Shown here: in pieces, positions 56,881 through 64,000 of the stretch
Numbering within the stretch: the first letter of the stretch is position 1
Layout: each line of letters begins with the position of its first letter
Assembly: GCF_900110205.1 (NCBI RefSeq)
Contig: NZ_FOCV01000014.1
Coordinates: 1-64,000 of the forward strand
DNA from: Rhizobium tibeticum
Lineage (GTDB): Bacteria > Pseudomonadota > Alphaproteobacteria > Rhizobiales > Rhizobiaceae
Length of the DNA stretch: 64,000 bases
Direction: 5' to 3'
Made by a program: the position numbers and the translations under genes
Notes under the pieces: generated by a model
Told to the model about the DNA's origin: nothing
Seen by the model: the letters and a program-made list of their open reading frames with translations, nothing else
Database searches by the model: none

Positions 56881-58254
56881 TCAGCCGTTGACGGCCATCC
56901 GCTTTTCGTCGCGGCCGCCCTTCATGCGCTCGGCCAGCAGGAAGGCAAGCTCCAGCGCCTGGTCGGCGTTGAGACGCGGGTCGCAATGCGTGTGGTAGCG
57001 ATCGTGCAGATCCTCTGCCGTCACTGCACGGGCGCCGCCGGTGCATTCTGTGACATCCTTGCCGGTCATCTCGATGTGGATGCCGCCGGGATGCGAGCCC
57101 TCGGCGCGATGGATCTGGAAGAAGCTTTCGACTTCCGATAGGATCCGCTCGAACGGACGTGTCTTGTAGCTGTTGAGCGTGATCGTGTTGCCATGCATCG
57201 GATCGCAGGACCAAACGACCTTGCGGCCTTCGCGTTCGACCGCACGGATGAGGCGCGGCAGATGATCGGCGACCTTGTCGTGTCCAAAGCGGCAGATCAG
57301 TGTCAGCCGGCCCGCTTCGTTCTGCGGATTGAGGATATCGATCAGGTTCAGGAGGTCGTCCGCCTGCAGCGACGGACCGCACTTGAGGCCGATCGGGTTT
57401 TTGATGCCACGGCAATATTCGACATGCGCGTGATCAGCCTGACGGGTGCGGTCGCCGATCCAGATCATGTGACCGGAGGTCGCGTACCAGTCGCCGGACG
57501 TCGAGTCGACGCGCGTCAGCGCTTCTTCATAGCCAAGCAGCAGCGCTTCATGGCTCGTGAAGAAATCCGTCTCGCGTAGGCTCGGATTGTTTTCCGAGGT
57601 GATGCCGATCGCCTTCATGAAGTCCATGGTTTCGCTGATGCGGCCGGCAAGCTTGCGGTAACGCTCGCCCTGCGGGCTATCCTTGACGAAACCGAGCATC
57701 CACTGATGCACGTTCTCGAGGTTGGCATAGCCACCCATAGCAAAGGCGCGCAGCAGGTTCAACGTCGCTGCCGACTGGCGGTAGGCCATCGCCTGGCGCT
57801 CCGGGTTCGGAATACGCGCTTCCTCGGTGAACTCGATGCCGTTGACGATGTCGCCGCGGTAGCTCGGCAGCGAAACGCCGTTCTGCGTCTCGATCCCGGA
57901 GGATCGCGGCTTGGCGAATTGACCGGCGATGCGGCCGACCTTGACGACTGGCAACTGCGCACCGAACGTCAATACGACGGCCATCTGCAGGAACGCGCGA
58001 AAGAAGTCGCGGATGTTGTCCGCGCCATGCTCGGCGAAGCTCTCGGCACAGTCCCCGCCCTGCAGCAGGAAACCGTTACCCTCGGCAACATTGGCAAGGT
58101 GCTTCTTGAGACGGCGCGCTTCGCCCGCAAAAACGAGCGGCGGATAGGATGCGAGCTGGGCTTCCGTTGCTGCCAATGCCGCCTGGTCCGGATAGTCCGG
58201 AACCTGCTGGATCGGTTTTTGCCGCCAACTGCTCGGAGTCCAATTCTGTGCCAT
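56881..58254 (-). CDS. aroG: DAHP synthase, class II
   Basis: The 457-residue enzyme condenses phosphoenolpyruvate and erythrose 4-phosphate in the first shikimate step. Class II (plant-like) blocks: [78 protein letters not shown] and [13 protein letters not shown]-terminal [18 protein letters not shown] closes the barrel. ATG 58254 ([10 protein letters not shown]) has AGGTGAGTGAG upstream and is preferred to ATG 58275. It is monocistronic. The 58276-58543 space holds its promoter and a hairpin before the next gene. Confidence 0.95.
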   Translation of the reverse strand: MAQNWTPSSWRQKPIQQVPDYPDQAALAATEAQLASYPPLVFAGEARRLKKHLANVAEGNGFLLQGGDCAESFAEHGADNIRDFFRAFLQMAVVLTFGAQLPVVKVGRIAGQFAKPRSSGIETQNGVSLPSYRGDIVNGIEFTEEARIPNPERQAMAYRQSAATLNLLRAFAMGGYANLENVHQWMLGFVKDSPQGERYRKLAGRISETMDFMKAIGITSENNPSLRETDFFTSHEALLLGYEEALTRVDSTSGDWYATSGHMIWIGDRTRQADHAHVEYCRGIKNPIGLKCGPSLQADDLLNLIDILNPQNEAGRLTLICRFGHDKVADHLPRLIRAVEREGRKVVWSCDPMHGNTITLNSYKTRPFERILSEVESFFQIHRAEGSHPGGIHIEMTGKDVTECTGGARAVTAEDLHDRYHTHCDPRLNADQALELAFLLAERMKGGRDEKRMAVNG

Positions 58255-58496
58255 CTCACTCACCTGTTCCAGCATCCGGTCCAGTCCGGATGTTCCGTCC
58301 TAAAAATGTTGGGCGGCTTATAAACCTTTAGCGCCATCTTGCATAGCGGCGTTCCGCTCTTTGGCGCGACCGATTCAATCGACGAACAACGACCGGTATA
58401 AAGGAATTCGGCGACGTGTTTTCAAACAGTGGGCGTGCGATTAACGATCAATATACCAAGACAGTTTGTATCTAATTTAAGCTTATACCGTAGAAA

Positions 58497-58514
58497 CCCA
58501 TCAATTCTGATGGG
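58497..58514 (+). other. 7-bp hairpin just before the TadG-like gene
   Basis: CCCATCA/TGATGGG (58497-58503, 58508-58514) with loop ATTC; no T-run follows. It could be a leader hairpin. No function is supported. Confidence 0.3.
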
Positions 58515-58543
58515 GCGTCATGAGGACTCCCGCTTGAACACCG

Positions 58544-59872
58544 ATGGCATGGTGGAACCGTGGGATTGATTTCGTGCGCAGCTTGTATCGTTTCTGTACA
58601 GACCGTTCTGGCAATTTCGGCATGCTAACAGCCATCCTGATGGTGCCGCTCATCGGATCCGCAGGCGTGGCCGTCGACTTCGCGCACGCGCTTAGCCTCC
58701 GCACGCAGCTCTACGCGGCGGCCGACGCTGCTGCCGTCGGCGCGATTTCAGAGAAGTCGGCTGCAGCCGCCGCCGCAATGAAGATGACCAGCGACGGGCC
58801 GATCTCGGCCGGACAGGACGACGCGCGAAACATTTTCGTTGGCCAGATGCAGGGCGAACTGACGGCAAGCCAGGTCGCCGTCAATGTCCAGGTCAGCCGC
58901 GCATCCAACAAGCTCAACTCCGCGGTTACCTTTACTGCGTCGATCCCGACGACGTTCATGCAGATCTTCGGTCGCAAGAGCGTCGACATATCAGGCACCG
59001 CAACGGCAATGTTTCAGACGGCCTCGTTCATGGATTTCTACATCCTGATCGACAATACGCCCTCGATGGGTGTTGGCGCCACGCCTGCGGATGTCGCGAA
59101 AATGGAGAGCAAGACGCCCGATACCTGCGCTTTCGCGTGCCACGTCGTGTCTGAAGCCGGCGTCGAGGATAAGAACAGCTATTATAATATCGCCCGCAAC
59201 AACGACGTCACACTCCGCGTAGACGTTGTGCGACAGGCGACCCAGAAACTGACCGAAACGGCTAAGACCGAGCGGGCCTCCGACAACCAGTTCAGAATGG
59301 GTGTCTACACCTTCGGCAAGAAGGCGGAGGACGCAACCCTGACAACGATTTCCGAGCCGATCACCGACCTTGCCAAGGTCGCAAGCTATACGAACGCCGT
59401 CACTTTGATGTCTATTCCGAGACAGGGCTATAACAACGACCAGCAAACGAGCTTCGACAACTCGCTGACGCAGATGAACAAGATCATTTCGACGCCGGGC
59501 GATGGCAGCACCGAAGCCCAGCCGCAGAAGATCTTGTTCTTCGTGTCGGACGGTGTCGGTGACAGCAAGAAGTCGAATTGCACGAAACCGAAGACCGGCG
59601 AGCGCTGCCAGGAGCCGATAGACATCTCCTTCTGCAAGTCGCTGAAGGATCGCGGCGTCAAGATCGCAGTGCTCTACACCACCTACCTGCCGCTGCCGAA
59701 AAACAGCTGGTACAACACCTGGATCAAGCCTTTCCAGAACGAAATCCCGACGAAGATGCAGAGCTGCGCTTCGCCCGGTCTCTACTTCGAGGTCACGCCG
59801 ACGCAGGGCATCACAGATGCCATGCAGGCGCTCTTCCTCAAGGTCATCCGTACGCCCCGCATCACCAGCTGA
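58544..59872 (+). CDS. TadG-like pilus-assembly protein with von Willebrand A-type domain
   Basis: The 442-residue protein has an N-terminal TadE/TadG segment (RSGNFGMLTAILMVPLIGSAGVAVDF, then SLRTQLYAAADAAAVGA). A VWA-like domain has the metal site DNTPSMG (DxSxS-like), and a DTCAFACH cysteine-rich insert follows. Such proteins anchor to the inner membrane and assist Flp/Tad pilus assembly. No tad genes are adjacent, so it is a stand-alone copy. Its stop is 7 bases from the gor stop on the other strand. Confidence 0.8.
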   Translation: MAWWNRGIDFVRSLYRFCTDRSGNFGMLTAILMVPLIGSAGVAVDFAHALSLRTQLYAAADAAAVGAISEKSAAAAAAMKMTSDGPISAGQDDARNIFVGQMQGELTASQVAVNVQVSRASNKLNSAVTFTASIPTTFMQIFGRKSVDISGTATAMFQTASFMDFYILIDNTPSMGVGATPADVAKMESKTPDTCAFACHVVSEAGVEDKNSYYNIARNNDVTLRVDVVRQATQKLTETAKTERASDNQFRMGVYTFGKKAEDATLTTISEPITDLAKVASYTNAVTLMSIPRQGYNNDQQTSFDNSLTQMNKIISTPGDGSTEAQPQKILFFVSDGVGDSKKSNCTKPKTGERCQEPIDISFCKSLKDRGVKIAVLYTTYLPLPKNSWYNTWIKPFQNEIPTKMQSCASPGLYFEVTPTQGITDAMQALFLKVIRTPRITS

Positions 59873-59878
59873 TCGGCG

Positions 59879-61264
59879 TCACACGCGGATGCCATCTCGT
59901 ATGCGGTAGCTCGGAGCATACATCGTGACGAGCTCTTCTGCCGCCGTGGGATGCACAGCCATCGTGCGGTCGAAATCGTCCTTGGTGCAGCCGGCTTTGA
60001 GCGCAATGCCGAGGATCTGCGCCATTTCTCCGGCATCGTGGCCGAGGATATGCGCTCCGACGACCTTCCGACCGGAGGCGTCGACAATCAGCTTCATGAT
60101 CATCTTCTCGCCACGCCCTGACAGGGTCGCCTTCAGAGGACGAAACTGCGCACGGTAGACCTCGAGTTCCTTGTAGCGCTTGCCCGCCTCCTCCTCGGTC
60201 AGCCCGACGGTACCGATCTCAGGCTGCGAGAAGACTGCCGTTGCGATCGTTTCGTGATCCGGCTTGGTCGGGTTATCCTTATACTCGGTCTCGATGAAGC
60301 ACATCGCCTCGTGGATCGCCACCGGCGTCAACTGTATCCTGTCGGTGACATCGCCAAGCGCGTAGATGTTCGGGACGCTGGTGCGCGAATATTCGTCGAC
60401 CACCACCGCTCCGCGCTCGTCAGTGTTCACGCCGGCCGCTTCCAGGCCGAGACCTTCGGTATTAGCGATGCGCCCAAGCGCCAGCATCACGACATCGGCT
60501 GTCAGCGTGCCGTTGTTCAGCGTCTCAACGGAAAGACGACCATCCTGCCTCGATACCTTCTCCAGCGTGTCGTGGCAGAGAATACGGATGCCCTTGGCGG
60601 ACATCGCCTCGTGCAACCCTTGGCGAAGGTCCTGATCGAAGCGAGAAAGGATCTCCGCGCCACGGTAGATCAGTGTCGTCTCCACGCCGAGGCCATGGAA
60701 AATATTAGCAAATTCCACCGCGATGTAACCGCCGCCGGCAATCACGATCGACTTCGGGAGCTCGTCCAGATGGAAGGCCTCGTTGGACGATATGCAGAGT
60801 TCATTGCCCGGCAATGCCATGTGCGGGTTCGGCCGGCCACCGGTTGCGATCACGATCGTCCTGGCGGTCACCGTCTTGCCGGTGTTGATCAGTCGAACCG
60901 TATGGGCATCGACGAGCTCGGCCCGCGTTTCCAGAATTTCTGCGTTCGCCCCCGCAAGCCCCTTCTTGTAGAGCCCTTCCAATCGCGCAATCTCGGCATC
61001 CTTCGCGGCAATCAGCTTCTTCCAATCGAACGAACTCTCGCCCACCGTCCAGCCGAAGCCGGCGGCATCCTCGAAGTGCTCGTGGAACTGAGCAGCGTAG
61101 ACGAAAAGCTTCTTGGGTACGCAACCACGGATCACGCATGTTCCGCCGTAGCGGTATTCCTCTGCGATCGCGACCTTCTTACCGAGAACGGCTGCAACGC
61201 GGGCACTGCGAACACCCCCTGAGCCACCGCCAATGACAAAGAGATCGTAGTCGTAGGACGTCAT
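59879..61264 (-). CDS. gor: Glutathione-disulphide reductase
   Basis: The 461-residue FAD enzyme keeps glutathione reduced with NADPH. FAD-binding GGGSGGVRSARVAA near the N-terminus, redox pair in GGTCVIRGCVPKKL, NADPH-fold ATGGRPN-like and GGGYIAVEFANIF, and late HPTAAEELVTM with the catalytic His-Glu pair. ATG 61264 has TGGAG at 7 bases. The frame is open to 61330 but that would put the terminator of the next gene inside it. Confidence 0.95.
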   Translation of the reverse strand: MTSYDYDLFVIGGGSGGVRSARVAAVLGKKVAIAEEYRYGGTCVIRGCVPKKLFVYAAQFHEHFEDAAGFGWTVGESSFDWKKLIAAKDAEIARLEGLYKKGLAGANAEILETRAELVDAHTVRLINTGKTVTARTIVIATGGRPNPHMALPGNELCISSNEAFHLDELPKSIVIAGGGYIAVEFANIFHGLGVETTLIYRGAEILSRFDQDLRQGLHEAMSAKGIRILCHDTLEKVSRQDGRLSVETLNNGTLTADVVMLALGRIANTEGLGLEAAGVNTDERGAVVVDEYSRTSVPNIYALGDVTDRIQLTPVAIHEAMCFIETEYKDNPTKPDHETIATAVFSQPEIGTVGLTEEEAGKRYKELEVYRAQFRPLKATLSGRGEKMIMKLIVDASGRKVVGAHILGHDAGEMAQILGIALKAGCTKDDFDRTMAVHPTAAEELVTMYAPSYRIRDGIRV

Positions 61265-61322
61265 GAGAAACTCCAGATGGAATCGGCTGGTGAGGTGAAA
61301 GTGATATAGTATCGACCGCCGC

Positions 61323-61354
61323 AAAAACAAAAGCCCGGACGATGCCGGGCTTTT
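61323..61354 (-). terminator. Terminator of the DUF2059 gene
   Basis: Minus-strand stem AAAAGCCCGG/CCGGGCTTTT (+ coordinates 61329-61338 and 61345-61354), 6-base loop, followed by GTTTTTG. It sits 20 bases past the DUF2059 stop and before gor. Confidence 0.85.
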
Positions 61355-61373
61355 GATCTTTATTGACGCCAGT

Positions 61374-61961
61374 TTACGGCTTCGGCTTTGCGGCCGGCGT
61401 AGCGGCCTTCGGCGCGGCCGTTGCAGCCGGGTTGGCCGGATCGGCGGCCGGCGGCGGCGCCTTGATGACCTTGCTGAGCTCGGTGCTCGCCTGCTTCTGC
61501 AGATCGCGAGAAATGCCCTGCGCCCAAATGTCGGCGGCCTTCACGGTTTCGCGCGATGCGATCGGGCCGTCCTTCAGCAGCTTCTTGCCAACCGGCGAGT
61601 TGTAGAACTCGGCGATCGCGTTGAGTTCCTCGACGGAGAATGCCTTGGCATAGGTCAACGCGGCTTCCTTCTCGAGATCGGCGCGGCGCGGAGCAAGGGC
61701 CAATGCCTGCTTGTCGACCTCAGCGGTGATCGCATCCTGGTAGTTCGGCGAATCCTGGATGAGATCGGCCTTCAGGCGTTCAGCCAAGCCAGGCAGGATG
61801 TTGTCGAACTGCGCAGTGGCGCCAATCGCGTCGATGGCAGCGCGGGCTGCCTTCAACTGCTCCGGAGAGGCTTCCTGAGCGTGTGCGCCAGAGCCAAATG
61901 CGACGCCCGAGAGAATAACGGTCGCAGCAGCAAAACGGCCAAGACCTGCAAATTTAATCAT
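61374..61961 (-). CDS. DUF2059 secreted protein
   Basis: The 195-residue protein has a signal peptide (MIKFAGLGRFAAATVILSGVAFG ... AHA, about 1-28) and a helical DUF2059 domain (DAIGATAQFDNILPGLAERLK, FSVEELNAIAEFYNSPVGKKLL). A short Ala/Pro-rich C-terminus ends PAAKPKP. Periplasmic family members have no settled function. ATG 61961 is used, 11 bases after AGGAG. The in-frame TTG at 61970 is too close to that site. It may be co-transcribed with rpiA, which ends 18 bases upstream. Confidence 0.82.
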   Translation of the reverse strand: MIKFAGLGRFAAATVILSGVAFGSGAHAQEASPEQLKAARAAIDAIGATAQFDNILPGLAERLKADLIQDSPNYQDAITAEVDKQALALAPRRADLEKEAALTYAKAFSVEELNAIAEFYNSPVGKKLLKDGPIASRETVKAADIWAQGISRDLQKQASTELSKVIKAPPPAADPANPAATAAPKAATPAAKPKP

Positions 61962-61978
61962 AAGTTTCAATGCTCCTG

Positions 61979-62677
61979 TTACCTGTTCGCCCGCAGCGTA
62001 CGCGCACCTGCTGGACCTGCAATGATCGCAAGCGCCGCCATTTTGAGAAAGAGCCCGTGTTCAACGACTCCGGGTATTGAATTCAGCTCGTTTGAAAGCG
62101 CCTCTGCATCAGGAATGCGGCCAAAAGATGCATCGATGATGTAGTGGCCGCCGTCCGTCATGAAGTCTTCGCCACCGGCTTGGCGCAGCGTCAGGCTGCC
62201 GCCCAACCCCAGTTTCGAAGCCTTCTTTTCGATTGCCATGCGCGTGGAGACAAGGCCGAACGGATTGATTTCGATCGGCAGCGCGAAGGCGCCCAGTGTC
62301 GCGACCAGTTTGCTCTCGTCGGCAATGACGACCATGCGCTGCGATGCCGCAGCAACGATCTTCTCGCGCAGCAGTGCACCACCGCCCCCCTTGATGAGCG
62401 TCAAGTCGGAATCGACCTCGTCTGCGCCATCGATTGTCAGATCGAGTTCGGGCAGTTCATCGAGTGACTTCAGCGGAACGCCAAGCTCAAGGCAAAGCCT
62501 CGCGGTGCGTTCAGAGGTTGGCACTCCTTCCACCTTGAAACCGGTGGCCACCTTCTCCGCGAGCAGGCGCACGAACTCTTCCGCAGTACTCCCGGTTCCG
62601 ATTCCAAGCCGCATGCCGTATTCGACATGAGCGAGTGCCGCCTCGGCGGCTTTGATCTTCATTTCGCGGGCATCCAT
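61979..62677 (-). CDS. rpiA: Ribose-5-phosphate isomerase A
   Basis: The 232-residue pentose-phosphate enzyme interconverts ribose 5-phosphate and ribulose 5-phosphate. Motifs: [11 protein letters not shown] (phosphate site), TIDGADEVD and [11 protein letters not shown] (catalytic Asp, Glu and Lys region). ATG 62677 ([12 protein letters not shown]) with GGAG upstream is used. The longer frame to 62779 is less likely. It may run into the DUF2059 gene, 17 bases downstream. Confidence 0.95.
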   Translation of the reverse strand: MDAREMKIKAAEAALAHVEYGMRLGIGTGSTAEEFVRLLAEKVATGFKVEGVPTSERTARLCLELGVPLKSLDELPELDLTIDGADEVDSDLTLIKGGGGALLREKIVAAASQRMVVIADESKLVATLGAFALPIEINPFGLVSTRMAIEKKASKLGLGGSLTLRQAGGEDFMTDGGHYIIDASFGRIPDAEALSNELNSIPGVVEHGLFLKMAALAIIAGPAGARTLRANR

Positions 62678-62868
62678 GCGCCGCTCACTCCGACTATTGT
62701 GTTGGATGTGCTGTTTACACGGCTCGCTTGCCAAACGAAAGCCAAAATAGCGTAATGATTTTCGAAAAGCCGTGGCCATCTACAACTGGTCGCGTTTGCC
62801 GCGAAACGTTGCTTTTCCCGTCCTCATCACCTACTGCCGAATGACACTATTTCTGAAAGGCGGAATCC

Positions 62869-63576
62869 TTGACCCCTGCCCTCGTTGTATTCGATCTCGA
62901 TGGAACCCTGCTCGATACTCACGCCGATCTCGTGCAAAGCCTGAACTATACGATCGCCGCGATCGGTTTGGCACCAGTCGGCTACGACGACCTCACGCAT
63001 CTCGTCGGACAAGGCGCCAAGGTGATGATCGAGCGGGCCTGCAACCTTCGGGGACATCCGCTATCACAGGAGCAGATCCCGGCCCTACTCGACCGCTTCA
63101 TCACACACTATACCGACAACATGCCCGGACATACGCTCCCTTACCCGGGCCTTGTCGAGGCAATGGATCAGTTGAAGAGCGCCGGCTACACGCTTGCCGT
63201 TTGCACCAACAAGCTCGAAGGTCTGGCGCGCGGCCTCATCGGGAAGCTTCAACTCACTCACTATTTCAACGCCATTACCGGCGGCGATACCTTCACGATC
63301 AGGAAACCGGACGCTCAGCATCTTCTCGGAACCATTGAACGCGCCGGCGGCGACGTCCGCAGGACCATCATGGTCGGTGACAGCGTCAACGACATTCTTG
63401 TTGCTCGAAATGCGGGAGTGCCTTCGATCGCCGTGCCGTTCGGCTATTCCGACGTCCCCGTCGAGACTCTCGCGCCGACCCGCGTCATCACCCATTTCAA
63501 GGAGCTGACGCCTGCGCTCGTTGATGAATTGATCGGGGATTTTGTTTCCGCGAAGCCGGCCGCGGCAGCAGGCTGA
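62869..63576 (+). CDS. gph: Phosphoglycolate phosphatase
   Basis: The 235-residue HAD-superfamily enzyme removes phosphate from 2-phosphoglycolate, a by-product of DNA repair and, in photosynthetic cells, of Rubisco. HAD motif I VFDLDGTLLDT, motif II VCTNK (Thr/Ser-like), motif III Lys in RKPDAQHL, and motif IV MVGDSVNDI are intact. The start is TTG 62869 with a purine-rich GGCGGAA upstream, another non-ATG start. It diverges from rpiA across about 190 bases. Confidence 0.9.
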   Translation: MTPALVVFDLDGTLLDTHADLVQSLNYTIAAIGLAPVGYDDLTHLVGQGAKVMIERACNLRGHPLSQEQIPALLDRFITHYTDNMPGHTLPYPGLVEAMDQLKSAGYTLAVCTNKLEGLARGLIGKLQLTHYFNAITGGDTFTIRKPDAQHLLGTIERAGGDVRRTIMVGDSVNDILVARNAGVPSIAVPFGYSDVPVETLAPTRVITHFKELTPALVDELIGDFVSAKPAAAAG

Positions 63577-63582
63577 CGCAAA

Positions 63583-63610
63583 AGAAAAAGGCGGCTCACC
63601 GGCCGCCTTT
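63583..63610. terminator. Bidirectional terminator between gph and the L,D-transpeptidase gene
   Basis: A 9-bp stem AAAGGCGGC/GCCGCCTTT (63587-63595, 63602-63610), 6-base loop. On the minus strand it continues TTCTTTTGC, giving a transpeptidase terminator; on the plus strand the T-run is short. Confidence 0.75.
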
Positions 63611-63633
63611 GTCGTATTATCTGCTCGGCGCGG

Positions 63634-64000
63634 TCAGATCTGCGCGTCGCGTGCCTTCGTCGTGGCATCGAAGGCCTTCTGCACATAGGCGTCGCGGCCG
63701 TATACGTCGTCGAAATACTGCACGACGCCATCCTTGTTCGGCCAGGCCGTGAAGTAAGCTACGTAGACCGGTATCTTCTGCGGAACCTGCAGGGCGTGGT
63801 TCTTGCCTGTGGCGATTTCCTTGCCGATCTGGTCCACCGAAGTGTTCAAGACGGCTGCCGCCATCGCACGCGGCTCAGCAAGGCGCACGCAACCATGGCT
63901 GAGGGCACGCATGTCGCGCTTGAAGAAGCTCTTCGAGGGCGTGTCATGCATGTAGATCGCATGCGCGTTCGGGAACAGGATCTTGAGTTCGCCAAGGGCG
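63634..64000 (-). CDS. L,D-transpeptidase (YkuD), 3' part
   Basis: The C-terminal part of an L,D-transpeptidase runs off the right edge. The YkuD catalytic motif SHGCVRL is present, with the catalytic Cys and His, after FPNAHAIYMHDTPSKSFF, the family run-up that is still coding beyond the last ATG, so the gene continues past 64000. These enzymes make 3-3 peptidoglycan cross-links or anchor lipoproteins, and rhizobia use many of them for polar growth. The full length cannot be judged here. Confidence 0.9.
   Translation of the reverse strand, partial: ALGELKILFPNAHAIYMHDTPSKSFFKRDMRALSHGCVRLAEPRAMAAAVLNTSVDQIGKEIATGKNHALQVPQKIPVYVAYFTAWPNKDGVVQYFDDVYGRDAYVQKAFDATTKARDAQI

Overview
The window is chromosomal core DNA of a member of the Rhizobiaceae, most like Sinorhizobium/Ensifer. 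Several observations point there. The DNA is GC-rich. A complete alphaproteobacterial cell-cycle kinase (CckA) is present. There is a giant growth-pole coiled-coil protein of the GPR/RgsE type known from Agrobacterium and Sinorhizobium. recA carries a GAAC-N7-GTAC SOS operator of the Rhizobium etli type. A BluB very close to the Sinorhizobium protein lies beside a Dme-type malic enzyme. There are no phage genes, insertion sequences, CRISPR arrays, tRNA or rRNA genes, and coding density is high.

Layout. 1-10.4 kb: the tail of an unidentified gene, then a long minus-strand run (inositol-monophosphatase family, ttcA, glsA, rpsD, HerA-like ATPase, MFS, murI, trmJ-like, FUSC transporter). 10.5-20.8 kb: a secreted protein, icd, acetyltransferase, glutathione transferase, AraC/GyrI regulator, alaS, recA, and a psuK-psuG pair for pseudouridine breakdown. 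20.8-25.2 kb: cckA, a FliO-like membrane protein and dksA. 25.4-31.9 kb: SixA-type phosphatase, a YcjX/YcjF pair, a secreted protein, the folP-folB-folK operon and a DUF922 protein. 31.9-33.5 kb: a probable small RNA, ferredoxin, orphan Hpt protein and a TTAA-rich regulatory gap. 33.5-40 kb: the 2162-residue growth-pole protein. 40-44.2 kb: a four-gene Mla-type lipid transport operon. 44.3-50 kb: dipeptide epimerase, MFS, LpxH-like phosphoesterase and malic enzyme. 50-56.7 kb: DUF2865 protein, bluB under a cobalamin riboswitch, beta-propeller protein, LtaS/OpgB-like sulfatase, DUF1003 protein and an unrecognised double winged-helix protein. 56.8-64 kb: class II DAHP synthase, TadG-like protein, gor, DUF2059 protein, rpiA, gph and a truncated L,D-transpeptidase.

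Themes. Several genes touch cell-cycle and polar-growth biology (CckA, the GPR/RgsE-like protein, orphan Hpt, candidate CtrA boxes) or envelope building (Mla operon, MurI, L,D-transpeptidase, LtaS/OpgB-like protein, LpxH-like enzyme). Central metabolism and translation genes fill most of the rest. The least explained sequences are a structured intergenic transcript at about 32.0 kb that shows an anti-Shine-Dalgarno motif in a hairpin loop, the 7 x 44-residue repeat block inside the giant coiled-coil gene, and the double winged-helix protein at 55.9 kb. Nothing in the window looks like a complete new defence or mobile system.

Starts. Where a longer frame is open upstream, I chose starts by Shine-Dalgarno spacing and family alignment. 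Several genes here appear to use TTG. All functional statements rest on reading motifs and remembered family knowledge. No database search was run.
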